From NCBI GenBank assembly GCA_016278505.1, contig JADQBQ010000004.1, forward strand, positions 25,930-89,929: 64,000 nt of DNA. Reading direction: 5' to 3'. The notes under the pieces are model-generated. The model saw nothing but the letters and a program-made list of their open reading frames with translations. It was not told where the DNA came from and ran no database searches. This stretch comes from Clostridiales bacterium (GTDB taxonomy: Bacteria; Bacillota; Desulfotomaculia; Desulfotomaculales; VENG01). Positions 19,010 through 29,900 of this stretch are shown piece after piece (position 1 is the first letter of the stretch; each line of letters begins with the position of its first letter). The position numbers and the translations under genes were made by a program.

Positions 19010-20641
19010 TTGCCAATTTCAGACGCTTTAAAACCACAAACTCCCGTGGCCATTTACAACAGGTACTCGTCACACAAGCAGGAATCAGGCATGAGCATCG
19101 AAATGCAGATGCAGGCCGCGCAAAAAATAATTACAGAATATGAACTCCGTCTAACTAATACCTACCAAGACGAAAAAAAACCTGGGTATAAAACGCATTT
19201 TACCAGGCGTAAAGGCATGATGGAACTACTAAAGGATGCGCGAAAAGGCGTATTTAAAGCGGTTATCACACTATGCAGCGACAGGGTTTCCAGGGATGTA
19301 GTCCAGTTCATTTCAATTATAGAGATATTGGACCAATGTGGAATTCAGCTAATCTACTCCATGCCGGGGATGACCCAGCCCTTTGAGCAGGATATTGTAA
19401 GCGAAATGATTTCCTATGCCAACGCCATGCACGAGTCAGAAAGAACCAGCGCCAGGGTACGCGAAGCAATGAAAAACAAAGTTGATAAAGGAGAGTGGGT
19501 GGGCGGCAGCATACCCTTTGGTTACCAGTTAAACATTAAAACAGGCGCAATTGAAATTTTGCCTTTAGCGGCAGAAATCGTAAAAGATGTTTATCAAAAA
19601 TATATCCGGGGCTTTAGTTTTCAGAGTATAGCTCACTCTTTAGCCCCAGGTCATTCACCAACCGGAAGATGGACCAGATGGCAAATTGAAGGGATCATAA
19701 AAAACCCGTTTTATGCCGGATACCTAACTTGGAATAAAAGATTAGACCGGTCCAACAGCGCTTGGCGTAACCCCGCCGACTGGATGATGGTTGAGAGCAA
19801 GTATATTCCTAAAATCATAGATAAAAAGACCTGGGACATTGCCCAGGGAGTGCTTTTGAGAAAGAAAACCAACCGCATATCATCCAAACATTATTCGTCT
19901 CCCAACATACTAAAGGGACTTTTGTACTGCTCATGCGGACAAATGCTACTGCCAAAGGATAACCGGTCAAAGGATAACCGGTCAAAAAGCATTTTAAAAA
20001 GCGGCACAGAAAAGGTCTATGGAAATCGTATTTACAAATGCCCTAAAAAATGTTTACGGCTTCCGGCAGATACAATAGAAGAATTTGTCATTAACGATAT
20101 TAAAGAAATAATTGCCACTCTCCCAGAGGACGAACTATTATCTAAAATTGAGGAAAAAGTTAAATCAGAGATATCCGATGTTATTTTAGATATTGAAATG
20201 CTAGAAGAGCAGTTGGTGCACCTGAAAAATAAGGCCGCAAAATTTAAGGCTTTATCGGAAGAGGCAAAGTTAGAGCAAGACGATAGTGACCAGGAAAGCA
20301 AACTAGCTTGCTACAACGACATCGTAATGAATACCTCAAAAGAGATTCAACAAGTTAAAAGCATAATGCAAGAAAACAAAATATTTTTACGGCAAAAAGA
20401 ATCTCTTTTGACATTAAAAGCTGGATGGCTGGAGAAACTGGTAAGCATCCCAATGTTATGGGATCAAATGAGTATAGAGGAAAAGAAAGTGGTTACTGAA
20501 GAGCTTTACAGGAAAATTGTAGTTACTCCTAATAAAGAGGTCATTTTAGATAACAAAATCTTTCCACAGAAAAGTAAAAAAAGAAACTTGTTTGAAGGAA
20601 AGCTATTGTGGCAGTATGACAGTTTTATTCACACTAACTAA
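19010..20641 (+). CDS. large serine recombinase (site-specific integrase)
   Basis: VAIYNRYSSHKQESGMSIEMQ, TLCSDRVSRDVVQFISIIE, GSIPFGYQLN, LKGLLYCSCGQMLLPK, coiled-coil C-terminus; TTG start. Confidence 0.9.
   Translation: MPISDALKPQTPVAIYNRYSSHKQESGMSIEMQMQAAQKIITEYELRLTNTYQDEKKPGYKTHFTRRKGMMELLKDARKGVFKAVITLCSDRVSRDVVQFISIIEILDQCGIQLIYSMPGMTQPFEQDIVSEMISYANAMHESERTSARVREAMKNKVDKGEWVGGSIPFGYQLNIKTGAIEILPLAAEIVKDVYQKYIRGFSFQSIAHSLAPGHSPTGRWTRWQIEGIIKNPFYAGYLTWNKRLDRSNSAWRNPADWMMVESKYIPKIIDKKTWDIAQGVLLRKKTNRISSKHYSSPNILKGLLYCSCGQMLLPKDNRSKDNRSKSILKSGTEKVYGNRIYKCPKKCLRLPADTIEEFVINDIKEIIATLPEDELLSKIEEKVKSEISDVILDIEMLEEQLVHLKNKAAKFKALSEEAKLEQDDSDQESKLACYNDIVMNTSKEIQQVKSIMQENKIFLRQKESLLTLKAGWLEKLVSIPMLWDQMSIEEKKVVTEELYRKIVVTPNKEVILDNKIFPQKSKKRNLFEGKLLWQYDSFIHTN
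19954..19983 (+). repeat. 15-bp in-frame tandem duplication
   Basis: aaaggataaccggtc x2, encoding KDNRS KDNRS in the zinc-ribbon region of the serine recombinase. Confidence 0.8.
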
Positions 20642-21003
20642 ACATGTGATAGCGTCCCGCTATCCCGGACATGACTCCGTCAAGAGCCGCTTTCTCTGAA
20701 GCAAAACTCTATACTCATGACGATTAGGAGCCGTTTAGGGCAAACTCCGGAATAGGTGCTCGGAAAAGAGCAGAATCACTGCCGGGTTTGACTGGAATAT
20801 GCATAGAATAACAGAAACAGGGGTACTAACTTCCCAGCTCTTAGAGTTGACTATACTCGTGCAGGATATCAACTCTCTTGTGAAGCCATCATAAAAAATA
20901 ACCCAATATCAGATAGCTAACCTGTTAAAAAAATTAAAGCCTCCCAGTTCCCATTCCAAGACTGGGACGGGAGGCTAGAGGACTTAGCTGAATGACCCCA
21001 AAA

Positions 21004-21040
21004 GTTGGCCGCTCCTGGGCTACCCCCAGAAGCGGCCAAC
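21004..21040. other. strong stem-loop between serine recombinase and lipoprotein genes
   Basis: gttggccgct cctgggctacccccaga agcggccaac; no following T-run. Confidence 0.6.
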
Positions 21041-21136
21041 ATGTTAACAAATTATATGAGTAATATTTCAGGATAACCCACTCGTGCACTCAAAAAGAAC
21101 CACCATGTGCATCAAATAGATCCACCTTGGTCAATT

Positions 21137-21991
21137 TCAATACCCTATAAAAAACATATCAACTGTATCTTGATAATTTGAAAATGAATAAAGACTGTGC
21201 ATATTCCCTTCGCCTTTCTCCATTTCATTGGCCCACATTCGTAACGTTCCATCAAAGAACCAAACGGGAACTTCCGCTTTGGGAAGGCCCGATTCTGTAT
21301 TTACCTTGGATTCGGAAAACTCTTTTGCACATAGAACATGAAAGGAATGGAAATAATCTATTAAAAATATTTGTTGCTTTTCTCTAAACCAACTTTTCTG
21401 TTGGTAGTCTTTCAATCGGTTCGTATAAAAGTTACCAAAGTAAAATTCTTTTGCTTCTGTTAACAACTTTGCAACCTCTTTATAACGTTCTTCCTTACTC
21501 ATTTGGGCAACTTCTTTCAAAGTATAATTCTCTCTTTGGTATTCATACAAAGCGTCCCAATTAACATCCCTATCAAAGAACCAAACCAAATAAGCTTGGA
21601 ATTTCGGTTCTTTCTTAATAAGCTCGTCCCAACTAATTGTTCCAAACCCCGGAACCGGCAACATATTGTTATTTGACCAAATTCGAAGTCTTTCCGGCCT
21701 ATACCCTTTTCCCGGCGTCCAATCTTTAACCGGCGGCTTGTGCTTGTCCTTGTAATTCCCGCTTAATACGTTTTCTTGTTTTTCCCTTTCTTCCGCCAAT
21801 GCTTTTCTTGACGCCGAATCTTTACTCTTAGTCGGTTTGCAATTGACCGCAAGTGGAGATGGACTAACTTCGTTCCTTTGTTGATTCTTTAGTTGGTTGG
21901 CATTTGTATCGACGTTCGTATTATCACCGGTATGGCCACAACCGCTAACCAACAAGGCCGCCAAAGAAACGGTCGCGATAACTCTTTTCAA
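21137..21991 (-). CDS. putative lipoprotein, 284 aa
   Basis: MKRVIATVSLAALLVSGCG lipobox; rest unrecognised. Confidence 0.75.
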   Translation of the reverse strand: MKRVIATVSLAALLVSGCGHTGDNTNVDTNANQLKNQQRNEVSPSPLAVNCKPTKSKDSASRKALAEEREKQENVLSGNYKDKHKPPVKDWTPGKGYRPERLRIWSNNNMLPVPGFGTISWDELIKKEPKFQAYLVWFFDRDVNWDALYEYQRENYTLKEVAQMSKEERYKEVAKLLTEAKEFYFGNFYTNRLKDYQQKSWFREKQQIFLIDYFHSFHVLCAKEFSESKVNTESGLPKAEVPVWFFDGTLRMWANEMEKGEGNMHSLYSFSNYQDTVDMFFIGY

Positions 21992-22061
21992 GGTAATAAC
22001 CCCTTTTTGAAATTATGTTCCTTTTTTTAGTTACTTCTACACATTTTGTTTGAATCATTCA

Positions 22062-22112
22062 GAGGGGCGTGTGGCTAAAACTGTGCGGGTTCAAGTCCCG
22101 CCTCCGACACCA
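22062..22112 (+). repeat. divergent tRNA-Leu 3'-end fragment (internal att-like site)
   Basis: gaggggcgtgtggctaaaactgtgcgggttcaagtcccgcctccgacacca aligns to the tRNA-Leu 3' half with substitutions. Confidence 0.85.
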
Positions 22113-22156
22113 CTTGAAATGTAGCGTGGGGCATTAGTTCCACGCTACATTTCAAG
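22113..22156. repeat. perfect 17-bp inverted repeat between two att-like fragments
   Basis: cttgaaatgtagcgtgg / ggcattagtt / ccacgctacatttcaag. Confidence 0.85.
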
Positions 22157-22226
22157 TCCCCCCTCCGACACCAGAAACCGACAAAAATGCAGGTTTGAGG
22201 CTGAATGTTGATAATAACACGTTTTT
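22151..22226 (+). repeat. second internal tRNA-Leu 3'-end fragment plus copy of the native downstream flank
   Basis: ttcaagtcccccctccgacaccagaaaccgacaaaaatgcaggtttgaggctgaatgttgataataacacgtt parallels 52660-52732 with a few mismatches. Confidence 0.85.
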
Positions 22227-22685
22227 AAGGGAGGTTCTTTAAATGACTGTAAATGCTTTAGTTTGACCGAACAGTAGAGTTTTTGATTGTCATGATCCAG
22301 AGGTGCTGGTGATGGAGGATTACCACTGCCATTAAAACGACATTGAGGGTGCTACACGGGTGCAAATGGTTGTAGAAGTACCAGGAAGGGAGAGTGTCTA
22401 GCATGGATGCTCTTACACGGGAACTAGCATTGACGGGGTTAATAAAGCCCACCAGATGACCACCAAGACGGAAACTTTCAATAAACTCATGGAAAAGTTT
22501 ATCGCCGTAGAAGTGAACTTGAAGAACTTATTGGGGAAGGCTCGGATGAGTTAATAAGTAAATTCTATACTGCCTGGGGCGAGATTGAAGAATTAAAAAA
22601 CAGAACTGTTACATGCTATGGAAACCGGTTAAAATCACAGAATAGTCATAATAAATATCCTCCCATCAAAGGCAGGATATTTATT

Positions 22686-23216
22686 TCAAGGATTATTATA
22701 ATATTCTTCTAATAAATCCGCAAACTCAAGGTTTAGATAGATAAAAGTAATTGGTTCGTTTTCTATGTTAGAAAATTCATCTTCTATCATTAGTTTAAAT
22801 TGAAATTTACTTCTATACCAATCAACTACTTCAGTTAAAGCTGCTCCAACAATATATTTCTCATTAAACATATATGCTAAATCAATTATATGACTAACTA
22901 CTAATTGACCAAAACCCAACCCTTGTTTTGATTCTAAAATTGCAATTCTAGCAATTTCCAAACAATCTTCTGTATGGATTTCATCATCTGTTTCAAAAGC
23001 AACCTCTTGATGTCTTAATGTAAAGTATCCAATAATTTCATCCTCAACGAATACTAAAGTAGTACTGGAATCTTTTTCTAAGTGACTTAAACGGGCCTCT
23101 GTTCTTAAAAATGATTCCATGCTACTGTTTTTACATCGAAAATTTTTATATGTGTCATAATTACAATCGATAATAGGGTAAAAACTTAAAGGCTGTTCTC
23201 CTATTTGGGTTTGCAT
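22686..23216 (-). CDS. GNAT family N-acetyltransferase
   Basis: TLVFVEDEIIGYFTLRHQEV, EIARIAILESKQGLGFGQLVVSHII. Confidence 0.8.
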   Translation of the reverse strand: MQTQIGEQPLSFYPIIDCNYDTYKNFRCKNSSMESFLRTEARLSHLEKDSSTTLVFVEDEIIGYFTLRHQEVAFETDDEIHTEDCLEIARIAILESKQGLGFGQLVVSHIIDLAYMFNEKYIVGAALTEVVDWYRSKFQFKLMIEDEFSNIENEPITFIYLNLEFADLLEEYYNNP

Positions 23217-23380
23217 ATATAAAAACCTTTACTTCTCCTACTAACTTTTCGGGTGGGTGGATCATTTTTAAAATTATGGCTTAACTTCTCTCTCAACTCT
23301 TCTATTTTCTTTTTTTCCTCCAAAAATCTTTCCGCATCCCTTCCTTTTACGGTTGGGAACTCTCTCAAACTGACTGCCAT
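23201..23380 (-). CDS. small basic protein upstream of and overlapping the GNAT gene
   Basis: From internal ATG at 23380: MAVSLREFPTVKGRDAERFLEEKKKIEELREKLSHNFKNDPPTRKVSRRSKGFYICKPK; track ORF runs to 23548. Confidence 0.55.
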   Translation of the reverse strand: MAVSLREFPTVKGRDAERFLEEKKKIEELREKLSHNFKNDPPTRKVSRRSKGFYICKPK

Positions 23381-23677
23381 TCTTCCACCCCCTGGTTTAT
23401 GATCTTTTTTAGAATCTTTTTCATTTGTATTCTTAGATTTGTTCTTGTCCAAATTATACACCTCCACTGGGCACTCATTAACAAATACTATGCCCACTAC
23501 CCAGGTGCATAACCACAATTTTACAGAAATCACATACAGTATTGGCAAATTTAGTTATTTCAAAGTGTAGCATGTAACATGTGTGACAGTCAAGACAATA
23601 TTTGCAAGCGTAAAGTTTGTTTAGGAATCAAAATAACCTCCCCTGTAAAAAGCGAAGGCTCTTTTAGTGGGGTACTA

Positions 23678-26600
23678 CTATACTGGAATCCATTGTTGTA
23701 ATTGAGTAAAATATAGCCCGGTTTCATGGACTTTTTCGCCAACAATCTCTTCCCAGTATTCTTTATACATCTGCACCTGAGGGGTGTAGTATTCCACCAG
23801 CTCTGCCAGCATGTCATTATCTTCCACAGTATCCGTCTTGTAGTCCACCAGCACCCAGCCGTCCTCTTCTAGGAAAACCAGGTCAATGGCGCCGGAAACT
23901 ATCGTTTCGGTAGTAAAACCGTATTCGCCGGTTTCCACCTTCACAGAAAGGGGCACTTCTACAAAGCGCTTTTCACTTTTTAGCATCCTCTTCCAGAGAC
24001 TTGACTTTAAAATTCCATTGACCAGGTTTAAAACCTCCGTTTTCTCCCCGGCATCCCTTTCTTCTTCGGCAAGGATGTTTTCCACGAAAAGCTCCAGGTT
24101 TGAGGGAACCTTTTCAGCGCAGGCTTCTAAAACCCTGTGCAGTACCCGGCCCCAGGACTGCCCGCGGCCCGTCCGTTGCCTGGCAGGGCCTCCACTCTTC
24201 CCTTTTACCAGTTCCGTAACAGCAGCAACATTATAACTGGGTTCATTCATGGGATTCCGCGGTCCCAGGAACCCACCCTTTGCTTCGTCCAAGTCCTCCA
24301 GGCTAATCTCGATACTTTCCTCACCGGTTGGGCTTGAATCGGTGCCTGAAACATCTTCTAACTCTGAAACACCCGCGAAATGACCATTGAAAGGATGCCA
24401 TGCGCTCAAGTCGGGTTTGCCCGGGTAGGTGCTAACAACCAGGAGGTTTTTGGCCCTTGTGGCTGCAACATAGATTAAGCGTGTTTCCTCGGCATCCAGG
24501 TATTGCTGTTCTATCTGGCAATACCGGTCCCAAGTCACGGGTTGCCCCAGGGTCTCTTTGTTAAATGACTTTTGCTTTTGGATAACGAAGTACCCCTAGG
24601 AGTGCTATCCCCCACTCTGTTAATGTGCATGGTTGGTAGCCACTTTACATTTTTGCCGGGGTTGGCCAGAAACACCACCGGCGCCTCCAAGCCCTTTGCC
24701 TTATGCAGGTTCATCAGTCTTACCGCGTTATCTTCCCAGGGCGTAATGTTGATTTCCTCTTCCACGCCGGATTCCATAAGGAGTGTGAGGTATTCCACCA
24801 GCGAGTAAAATGAAGTTATACCACTGCGTTCGGCGGCGGCAATAAACTCCTGGAATTGCAGCAGATGCCCGCTGCAGCTCTTGCCCAGTTCTCCTGTAAG
24901 CGCGTGAGAAATTATTCCCAGCTCACGCACAATATTCTGCATAGCAGCACTGGCCGGGAGAGTAATTGTCCATTCCCTGAAGTTTCGGAACATGGTGAAG
25001 GCCCACTCAAAAATCTCTTTGTCATCATCATCTAAGCCAGAGGGTACGTCGCTATATATGTTAAAACGGCCGCCTGCTTGTTTAAAGAGCCATAACTGAT
25101 TGTCACTGATACCGAAAAGGCTTCCCCTTAGGGCAGCAACCAGCAGCACCGGGTCATCAGGGTCAATAATGACCCTTAATATTTTAATCACTTCCGCCAT
25201 TTCGGCAGAATTGGAAAATCCGTCACCGCCGGCAATTCTAAAAGGTATACCCTGCTCTTCTAAAGCCCTTGCATACAGATCCATGTGTGCCTTGTAGCGC
25301 AGCAAAATCATGAAGTCTTCCGGACGGGGATTATCAGTTAGCCCTGCCTCCAATTCACTGTCGGTGCGGCACAAAGAAATACCGCCGTCAACGGCCCAGC
25401 GAATCCAGCGGGCAATACGTCCGGCATCTATAAATGCGATCTGATCCCTTCTATTAGACTTAATTTTAGGTATGGTAATGGTCTTCACACCATACGCTTT
25501 ACCGTTAATGTTTTGCCTCACGGTATCCATGCTGGTAAAGGCAGCCTGGTACGAGTCGGCCTTTTCGGGCAAAAGTTCCTTGAATACCGGGTTTACCCAG
25601 TCCCCAATGTCCTGCAGCGAGCGGAAGTTAGTGGTCAGGTAAAGGATTTTGCCGCCGCTGTTTTCAATAAGCCGCTTTACCTCGTTGTATGTATCTATGT
25701 CGGCGCGCCGGAAACGGTAAATGGCCTGCTTGGGGTCACCCACAACAAATAAAGAGCCGGGGTAAGGGGTCAGCTTACGCCAGTCCCTTTCGTCGATTTC
25801 CTGTCCGGTCAAATAAAACATAATCTGGGCTTGGATGGGGTCTGTATCCTGGAACTCATCCACCAAAAGGTGAGAATACCTTGCCCGAAAGTACCGTCGG
25901 ACTTCCGGGTTTTCCCTTAATAGAGCAGCAGCATGCATTAAAAGATCCTGGTAATTGAGCTTTGACTGCTCCATCCGGCGCTGCCCGTAAAGCTCAACCG
26001 CGGGCAGTACAAAGTCCACCAGCTGTTTATGCCTGTGCTCGTGCCACACCTCCAGGGTAGGAACAATGTAAGTTTCCCGGAAACCATCAAAAGCTTTCTT
26101 GATGGTTTTGGCATCCTCCGGTGACAACCACCGCTTTTGTGTAATACCCCCGGACTTGTTAAGCACCCCCAGCAACCGCAGCAGCATTAAGTCATTTTCA
26201 AGATCAAAGACACCACGCCACCTCAAGGCCCGCCTCAATATTTTCTGCAGGCCGTCCCAACCACCTCCGGGCACCGTCTTGGGCAGCACGTCTTTAGCGG
26301 AATCCAAAAGGTTAATTAATTCCTTGCGCACCGGCTCTAAATCAGGTTTAGGGGCATATTCCCGCACAATTTCTACATCGGGGTAAGTGGCTAATACCTT
26401 ATAGCAATCTTGTAAGTCTCCGGCTTCCACATCAATCTCTGCCAGCCCTTCAATTACCTCAGGTCTATCTGCCTGCATGCGCACCAGGTAATCGTCCCAG
26501 GCCCTTTCCCGCAGCAGCGCGTCTTCCAAATCTTCCAGCTCCACAAAATCAGGATCCAGTCCGGCCTCAATGGGCCGCTCCCGGAGAAGGGCAGCACAGA

Positions 26601-26928
26601 AAGAGTGTATGGTGCCTAAAAAACAGCGGTCCAGCCCGGTCAAAGCCGCACTTAACCGCTCTTTTTTATCCCGGTCCGTTTCAGAGGCCAGGGCTTTTTC
26701 CAGGGCCAGTTGGAATCTGCCCTTTAATTCTGCGGCCGCCTTCCTCGTAAATGTAACCGCTGCCAGCTTGTCTACTGTACATATGCCTTCCTTGATTAAT
26801 GCCACCATGCGTTCTATTAAGCTATATGTCTTTCCCGAGCCTGCCCCTGCTTCCACCAGTATGGAGGTTTGTAAATCCTGTACAATTGACCTGCGTGCAT
26901 CATGGTCTTTCAAGGTAGTATTAGTCAT
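23678..26928 (-). pseudogene. AddA-like UvrD helicase/PD-(D/E)XK nuclease, interrupted by an apparent -1 frameshift at about 24593-24596
   Basis: Track ORFs 24535-26928 (Walker A VEAGAGSGKTYSLIERM; LLVDEFQDTDPIQ; VVGDPKQAIYRFRRADI) and 23678-24538 (ETRLIYVAATRAKNLLVVS; WVLVDYKTD). Reading -1 at the GGGG run restores GYFVIQKQKSFNKETLGQPVTWDRY. Confidence 0.85.
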
Positions 26929-29900
26929 GCTCCTTCAACCTCCTCAAGGGGTTTAAACAAGGGCCGCTGCCGCTTAAAAGCAAATCCTTGGCCCTGGCCA
27001 ATGCGCTTTCCTGGTTACATACATCCGGGTAGTCGCAAATCCCGCACTTTTCGCCGTGGTCAGCGGCAATAAAACAGCCACTGGCTAATAGGTCAAAGAG
27101 GTGGTTAAGTACCTGAAAAACTGAACTGCGGTCTGACTGCTGCCGGGCTACCTTTTGTCCCTCGCCTTTTTCCGTGGGAAAATAATAACCGGACAATTCT
27201 ACCCGGGGTGTTTCCCCGGACATCAGCCCCTTTAGCAAATCTTCCACGGCAATGGCATACAGGGCATGCTGTACCTGTCGGCCCCCGCAAAGGTGTTTGT
27301 GGTCATCAAAACCATACGTGCTGCCGGTCTTGTAGTCCCAGACATGGTACACACCGTCCCGCACCCGGTCGATACGGTCCACCTTACCGCGCAATAGAAA
27401 GCCCGTATCATCGTCCAATTTGACCTCAACCGGATCGGCCAGGCCGCAGCCCGCCTCCTTTGCGGCTCCAGTGCCAAACCCGAAGGGAACCTCGAAAAAC
27501 TCCGGTGAACCATCCGTTTGTGACTCTTCTAAAGTTAGAAACATTTCGCAGCACGTATAAATCTCCGCTGCTTCCCGCTTAAAGACCACATCATTCGGGG
27601 GTGGAACTAATCGCTTGTAGTTTGTAATTAACTCGTCGGCCATTTCCATCATCATCTTTCTATGCCCGCTTAAAGAAGGTATTTCTTTGTCTGCCTTTAC
27701 TTTACACATAAACTTGTAGAAAAGATCGTGCAGTAAAGACCCACGGTCCAGCGCATCAAGCCAGCGCCCGGGGTCGTAAGTAATTTGTTCCGGGGGATAA
27801 ATCTTTAGTACATACCGCAAAAAATAAGCAAAGGGACAGCCGGCCAAATACTCTATTCTGCTGCAGGACATAATCATATCCTTATTTTCCCTCGGGTCAA
27901 GCTCAACATCGCCCGGGTCAATTACCCCGTCATATTCGGTAGGTTCAGGGTTTTGCCGGGCAGTTACGGCCTTTTGTCCCAGTTTTATGCCTTTATAGCA
28001 ATCTATAACTGCCTCCGGGCCGTTTCGTATACCCGGCCCGGTTAAGGCCTTGCCCAGCCACCATTCCACCTCATCCAGTGCGTTTTCCCCATCCCGGGAA
28101 CAATAGCCCGCTGGTTTTCCCAGGAAGTTCATCATCCGGCTATAATTAAGGGTGTTATCCCTCTCAAGCAGCCGAAATACTTGCAAAAGCAAGGATGAAG
28201 GGAAAGCCAACCTATTTTCCACCACGTCAAAGGAGGAAAAGCTTAAGGTTACCCTGCCCCTTCTGGAAGCTAGCGCCAGAGCCATTTTGTACTGGTTTTC
28301 CCCGGGTTTTTCTATCCCCAGCGGCAGTTGGGAATTTATTTTGGCCCGCTCCACGTCAAGCAATACGGGATCCTGCCTGCCGCTGCCCGGGAAGGAATTA
28401 GCATCCAAGCCTACCACAAATGTATATGGACGATCAGACCAGATTAAATGATTGTAGCTCGCCAGGTGAATATGCCCCGGTTTGGGGCCACAGCTGCCCA
28501 CCCCGTAACCAGCAAAAAGGTTTTCCACCCGGTCCAGTGCCTCATCCATACCCAATGCAAAGGAACTTATTTTACCCATGGCAATAAGGTCCTCTGTCAC
28601 GGCCTTTAATGCTGCAGCATCCATTTCTCCCCTGACTCTTGTCAATTCCGCCACAGCGGAAGCCAGGCTGCTGGTAAGTTCCCTAAAACTAACCTTTCCC
28701 TCAACATCCGGAACCGGTAGATATGACAGTATGCCATCCATTATCTCATGCAGCCGGAAGGCCTGCTCCCCCTGGCGCAGGAACCTTTCCTGCCTTCCGT
28801 CATTGTCTTCCTCCACCTTCACGGCTGCCTTTTCTTTAAAGCCATTTGCTAAAGTTTTTAACAAACTGTAACGGTCCCTTCCCCAGCCTATACCGGAAAT
28901 ACGTAATATGCGTGCTGCCTCTGACGGCGACAGGCTTAGTTCGCCGCCTTGCCTCAGCTGCACATCGCCGCTGAGCAGCAGGTCTCTAAAATCCCTGGTG
29001 GGAAAATCATTCCTTATCCATTCAATTAGACCTTTCAATACCTTACCTGCGGCAGTAAAGAAAACGGAGATGCCTTCTTCCATAGTTATACCCAGCCCGG
29101 CGACTCCGGCCAGGGTATATAATGCTGGTATGTAATCGCTCTTCGTGTAGGCTATGGTCACTTTGTCTAAGGGGATTCTCTCCTTTTGAATCCTCCGAAA
29201 AATCTCCCTTACTTCGTTGTTGATCCCGTATGCATGAAAGCAGTCCAATGAACCGTCTCCTACCGGCGGCGGAGACATGTTTACCTGGTACAGCCAGGGC
29301 AAGAGATCTACATCTGTATTCGGTGTAAATTCCTGTCCGGCATCAGGCTCTGGTTTGGCTACTCCGGGCCTGCTGAGGCCGTAAACAGGATCGGCCTCTA
29401 ACAGAAAGAGGTCTTCACCGGCCATTAATTCAATAAGTTGTTGTTCCAGGGGGTAAAGCTTAAGGAAAGACGGGAGCAGGTAAAGAATATCACCTTTAGG
29501 GCCTGTTCTTTGGTGAGAGAGTAATTCAATAGCCAGGGAAAAAAGCCCCGGCACATCAATAAGATTGTGTTCATCCAGGAAGTGCTCGTAGGCCAACAGT
29601 AGGACTGCCATATCCTGTCCCTTTTTTACACTTACGAAATTATCCTCCACTAAGCTGCTGCCTGTAAGCCCCGCGTTCCTTAGTTCCAATATTGAAGATG
29701 CTACTGCCCTTATAATCCCGGAATAATTGCCCTCCCGGGTAAAATATTGTAGGGTCCCTTGTTCTTCCAGTTTGTGAAAAACGTCTTCAATCACTGAAAA
29801 GCTTAGATTACCGGGTAGAAGTGTGAGATTGTTTTCGGCCATGTGTTCCCCTGCCACTATGTGAGCCAATCCAACTGCTGTCTCGGGTTGCAGGTTTACC

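Noticed and set aside
19954-19983. Tandem repeat as a possible CRISPR or recombination target
   Set aside because: Only two 15-bp in-frame copies inside a coding sequence; simple microduplication. No CRISPR array was seen in the window.
22062-22112. Additional tRNA-Leu genes at 22062, 22151 and 52629
   Set aside because: Only the 3' part is present in each; no D-arm or 5' acceptor strand precedes them, so they are att fragments, not functional tRNAs.
22258-22452. ORF 22258-22452 (-)
   Set aside because: Low-complexity, no RBS or recognised motifs; region just inside the internal att junction looks decayed.
27105-27513. Small ORFs inside the AddB-like gene
   Set aside because: GC-rich alternate frames within a strong coding sequence.
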